Shown in pieces: positions 60,613-64,000 of a stretch of 64,000 bases of DNA. The translations under genes and the position numbers were made by a program. The stretch is from Polyodon spathula (Eukaryota; Chordata; Actinopteri; Acipenseriformes; Polyodontidae). The stretch's first letter is position 1. Every line of letters begins with the position of its first letter. Location of the stretch: positions 82,709,603 to 82,773,602 of the forward strand of contig NC_054535.1 in assembly GCF_017654505.1 (NCBI RefSeq). The letters are read 5' to 3'. The notes under the pieces are model-generated. The model did not search any database and was not told where the DNA came from. It saw only the letters and a list, made by a program, of their open reading frames with translations.

Positions 60613-61124
60613 GGGGTCAAGCCACTGACTTCTCAAGCAAGATGAAAGTTTTAGAATTGCTGTTCAAGGTGACACTAAGCAAATGCAACTAATGGTTGGG
60701 GTCATCGCCTAACTGCTAAATAATTTTAAATGCAAAAGAAAGTTATTCATTTCACTAAACAACACTTATTTTTAGACTTTTAACTACAGAATTCACTGTG
60801 GTGTCAATGATAGTCCCTGTGACAGAAACTTAGTAGCATTATAACTGCAGTGAAAAACAAAAGCATAACAAGAGTCAACACATCCACAAAGGAGTAGTGG
60901 AAATGCCCTTACTTGTTAAAATTTTAAAATTTTAACAAAATATTTCTTGGTTTTATTGAATGTGGAAACCCATTCCTTGTAAGCAGATGTCGTTTTCTTC
61001 AATTCAAGCCTCCACTGCAAGACATATTTAATTGCACTGCAAAATTTCAAAGTGTGCATAGATTCCTATTGTTAAGCCATGTGACAGCCATGAATCAGCT
61101 AATGTTTCAGCAGTGTTGTGTTGG
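60613..61124. other. Intron sequence, nothing recognised
   Basis: No gene or array recognised. Confidence 0.5.
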
Positions 61125-61262
61125 AACATAAGAAAGTTTACAAACAAGAGGAGGCCATTTAGCCCATCTTGCTCTTTTGGTTGTTAGTAGCTTATTGATC
61201 CCAGAATCTCATCAAACAGCTTCTTGAAGATCCCAAGGTGTCAGCTTCAACAAGTTTTTAAA
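61125..61262 (-). mobile_element. CR1 3' end fragment
   Basis: The reverse complement of the last part of the 55941-60467 element: AACATAAGAAAGTTTACAAA (61126-) matches the inverse of TTTGTAAACTTTCTTATGTT, and GTTGTTAGTAGCTTATTGAT matches the inverse of 60381-60400. A 5'-truncated copy of about 135 bases, the usual fate of CR1 insertions. Confidence 0.9.
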
Positions 61263-64000
61263 ATTATTCACAAACGGTACATTAACCTTGCAGAGATGTG
61301 AGTGACATTAGTTACCTACTTTAATTCACATACAGTAGGCAAAGAAACAATCAAACCCTATAGAAATCTTACAGCAGCTTACTGTTATTTTATAAATGTA
61401 CAACACAAATGTTGAGAGGATACCCCAGTACTACAATGGACAAATCTCTGCCAAACCTCATGTCCCCTTCCCTTGCCATGCCCTCTGCTTCACAGTACCT
61501 TCTTGCCTCCCTTGAGTCTCTGTTTTATGAAGATGCTTACAAGGATGCATCTGGTTTTCTAACTGATGTAAACCACTCCTCATCAATGGGGAAACTGTCT
61601 TTGTAATTCAGCAATGCCCTATATGTGATTGAGTATAACTACTTCAGCTCTAATGATCCTTTTACTAAGATCTTTTTTAACAATTACAGCACATTTCCAA
61701 TACCATTTGTGTAACGTGAGACTAACTGACAGTCTGATCAATTTCTGTTTCTCCTTCAAATTATGTTAAAAGTTATTAAACATGAACAGTTAATTATCTT
61801 CCTAAAGTAAATACTTAACTGTTGAGAGGAATCACATTGTGACATATTGAGTGTAAAATGAAGTCTGATTTTTTTTTTTAATTAACTTTTCAAAATGATG
61901 GATAACTGTGCCAACATTTTTTACAGGCATCACTATCTTCACTGATAAAAAAGAAAAGGGAAAAATAAATCATTTTCTTTTTCACCCTATGATTCACTGC
62001 TCTCATCCATTCTTGTAAGGGCTATCCATCTTCAGATTGACCCCTGTACAAAATTTGCGTGTTTAAAATGGATAACAAAAGTGCAGAGATAATTAATTGT
62101 GTCACATATGGACACAAGAAGGCCGTTACATAGTTTTAGATGTTGTTGAAGTATTTTTGCAACATTGGTTAAAAGTAATTTTAGCTTTAAATCACACTTT
62201 GAGCATATTCCTAAAATATGATGAGGCTGCGCAGAACGCTTTCAAATCTTTTAAGTTTTCTTTGTGCCATTTTGGAAAGATTTTTCTCACAGTGTTGGAG
62301 GTACTTTCTAATTTTTTTTATAAATCAGTTCTTTCAATTCACTATTCACTGTGTTTTGTTTGATTATATGGGATTGAGATGAGCAAAAACAATGTGGCTT
62401 TGCAACACCAAGTTTTTGAAGAGTTTAAAAACAGATCTTCTGGAAGGTCATGTGATACAACACCAGGGTCTGTTATTCCACAACAACTTGGGATTTATTT
62501 ATTTATTTATTTTTATCAGCTACAAATACAGATTAGTAATAAATGTCAGGGATTGAATTTAGGCCCATAAATCTGGGAGCCAGTCAGACCTCCAGATTGG
62601 AAATTACATTTCTTATGTGCGGTTATGTGTGAATATGAGGATCCATTAAGAACAAGTCAAAATAACATTTTGTTTTATAATTAGGGAATTCAAACTGCAC
62701 TGATACAGTACTAATCATATTTCAAGCCTAATGTACTGAAAAGGTTTTAACACTGACATCGAGATAACTGAGTCAACACATTTCATTTTTTATTGACCTG
62801 ATCTGACTTGCTCAATATTCACATCTATTCTCTGCTCTACATCAAGGATGTCTAACCCAGGTCCTGGAAGGCCGGTGTCCCTCCTGGATTTTGTTCCAAC
62901 TGTGCCCTAAATTACACATAATTAGAACAATAATTGGTAATAATTGGTACTTGACTTCTTAGTCAAGTATTGGGTTCTGTCATACATGTTAATATTTATA
63001 TTACCAGTACATAGAATATATATTACATTATAGACTGGAAAATAAACACCAATAAACAGCACAGTCCTATCAGACAGGCTTGATATGATGCTATCTACTG
63101 TGATACTCAATATTGACACGCAATATAATTATGCAATACAGAAAGTAAAGAATGCACTTTTTTTTTTTTTTTTTTAAACCAGCTGAGTTGCTGCTGCTGG
63201 AAAACAACAACTGGCAGGGATGGGGTTATTTTCCACCATGCTATGTAAGTAATCATTAACATCTTGCATTTCAGCTTTCATCTCTTAATACTTGGCATAA
63301 TGTTGGCATTTTTTCTTTTTTTTTTTTTTTGGTACCTATCTGGAAAAAATGTGGGAGCCAGCTGGGATCATGCTAGTTGGGGTTTTGTGATCCTGAATAA
63401 AAAACAAGGAGCCTGTGGGAAGCCAGCCAAATTAAAACCCTCAGGGGTACATGTACTAAAGCATTGCACCTGTTGCAATAGGTGCAAACCAGTTTCGGAA
63501 GTCAGAAGTCTAGGGTGAAATGTACTAAACAATTATGCAACTAAGTAAAGATTTTTTTTTTAAACCACTCTTCTTTCCTGGAGGGCCTGTGTCATTCCTG
63601 GTTCAACCTTAGATGAATATGTAATTATGGCTATTTCTCAAAAAATTAGCAAAAAGGGGTGGGGATAGTACATATAAGGGTTCTCAGATACTATAAGATG
63701 TACTAAAGCTATAGGCAATTGCAACACTTACAATTGCATCAATTTGTTAAGAACTTTTTAGAGCAGGTTTTAAACATTCACAATTGTTGCTGGCATTTCC
63801 CAGTACACTTTCTTGTGTGTTGCCACTTGTGCTCAATGCATTTTTGAGACAAACACCCAAGTACCTAAATTTCACTAAAGGCAGGGTGTACTTACAAGCC
63901 TTGAAAACAAATTTCTATGACATTTGTGATTTAATTGTTTTTAAACCAAACACCTCCTTATGTTGGACAAACATGTCCAGTTTAGCGAGGGGCTACTGTA
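61263..64000. other. Intron sequence with minor repeats
   Basis: A short open stretch at 61409-61606 has no recognised domain. Diverged repeat fragments with CAGGTCCTGGAAGGCC (62853) and CTTTCCTGGAGGGCCTG (63574) look like two pieces of one old interspersed repeat. T-runs lie at 63158-63174 and 63316-63331. Nothing else recognised. Confidence 0.45.

Noticed and set aside
61409..61606. A 65-codon open stretch as a host exon
   Set aside because: No recognisable domain and no clear splice sites on both sides; left as unassigned.

Overview
The window looks like a piece of a ray-finned fish genome. It contains one conserved vertebrate coding exon set in AT-rich, microsatellite-rich DNA crowded with fish-type transposable elements: Tc1, piggyBac MITEs, CR1, a restriction-like-endonuclease LINE, a DIRS element, an LTR retrotransposon and tRNA/CORE-SINEs. 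A non-teleost such as a sturgeon, paddlefish or gar is my guess from the CR1 and SINE flavour; the sequence does not prove it. There is one 500-base assembly gap (13683-14182).

The only host gene recognised is on the minus strand at 4037-5608: the last exon of a chondroitin sulfate synthase, best matched to CHSY3. It has a clear splice acceptor at its 5' end (5609-5610). Bases below 4037 are its 3' UTR and downstream flank, which ends in a 39-bp minisatellite (1-541). Everything above 5609 is probably intron 2, because the preceding exon was not found anywhere up to 64000. On that reading the window is mostly one large intron and a record of transposon insertions.

Layout from left to right: Tc1 copy 1 (5960-7545); an inverted pair of L2-like LINE 3' ends (9290-9998); candidate solo LTR (10467-10807); tRNA-SINE (11920-12358); gap; LINE tail (14310-14396); small TIR element (15333-15666); solo LTR (15828-16404); second tRNA-SINE (17391-17540); internally deleted DIRS element with inverted termini (19138-20250); 31-bp minisatellite (22486-23930); piggyBac MITE (24773-25365); REL-type LINE with a deleted RT core (27785-30880); Tc1 copy 2 (32695-34268); foldback element (34356-34617); CORE-SINE (37965-38208); solo LTR nested in an older LTR (40163-41150); a Ty3/Gypsy-class element with integrase upstream of reverse transcriptase (44278-49776); solo LTR (50777-51515); microsatellite cluster (54010-55160); and a nearly full-length CR1 inserted into a second piggyBac MITE (55617-60612), followed by a CR1 3' fragment (61125-61262).

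The mobile elements are unrelated to the host gene, and all the coding ones are broken by stops, frameshifts or deletions. The most informative are the Gmr1-like element with copia-like domain order (LTRs about 96% identical by eye), the CR1 with tandem 5' monomers, and the nested insertions, which give relative ages.
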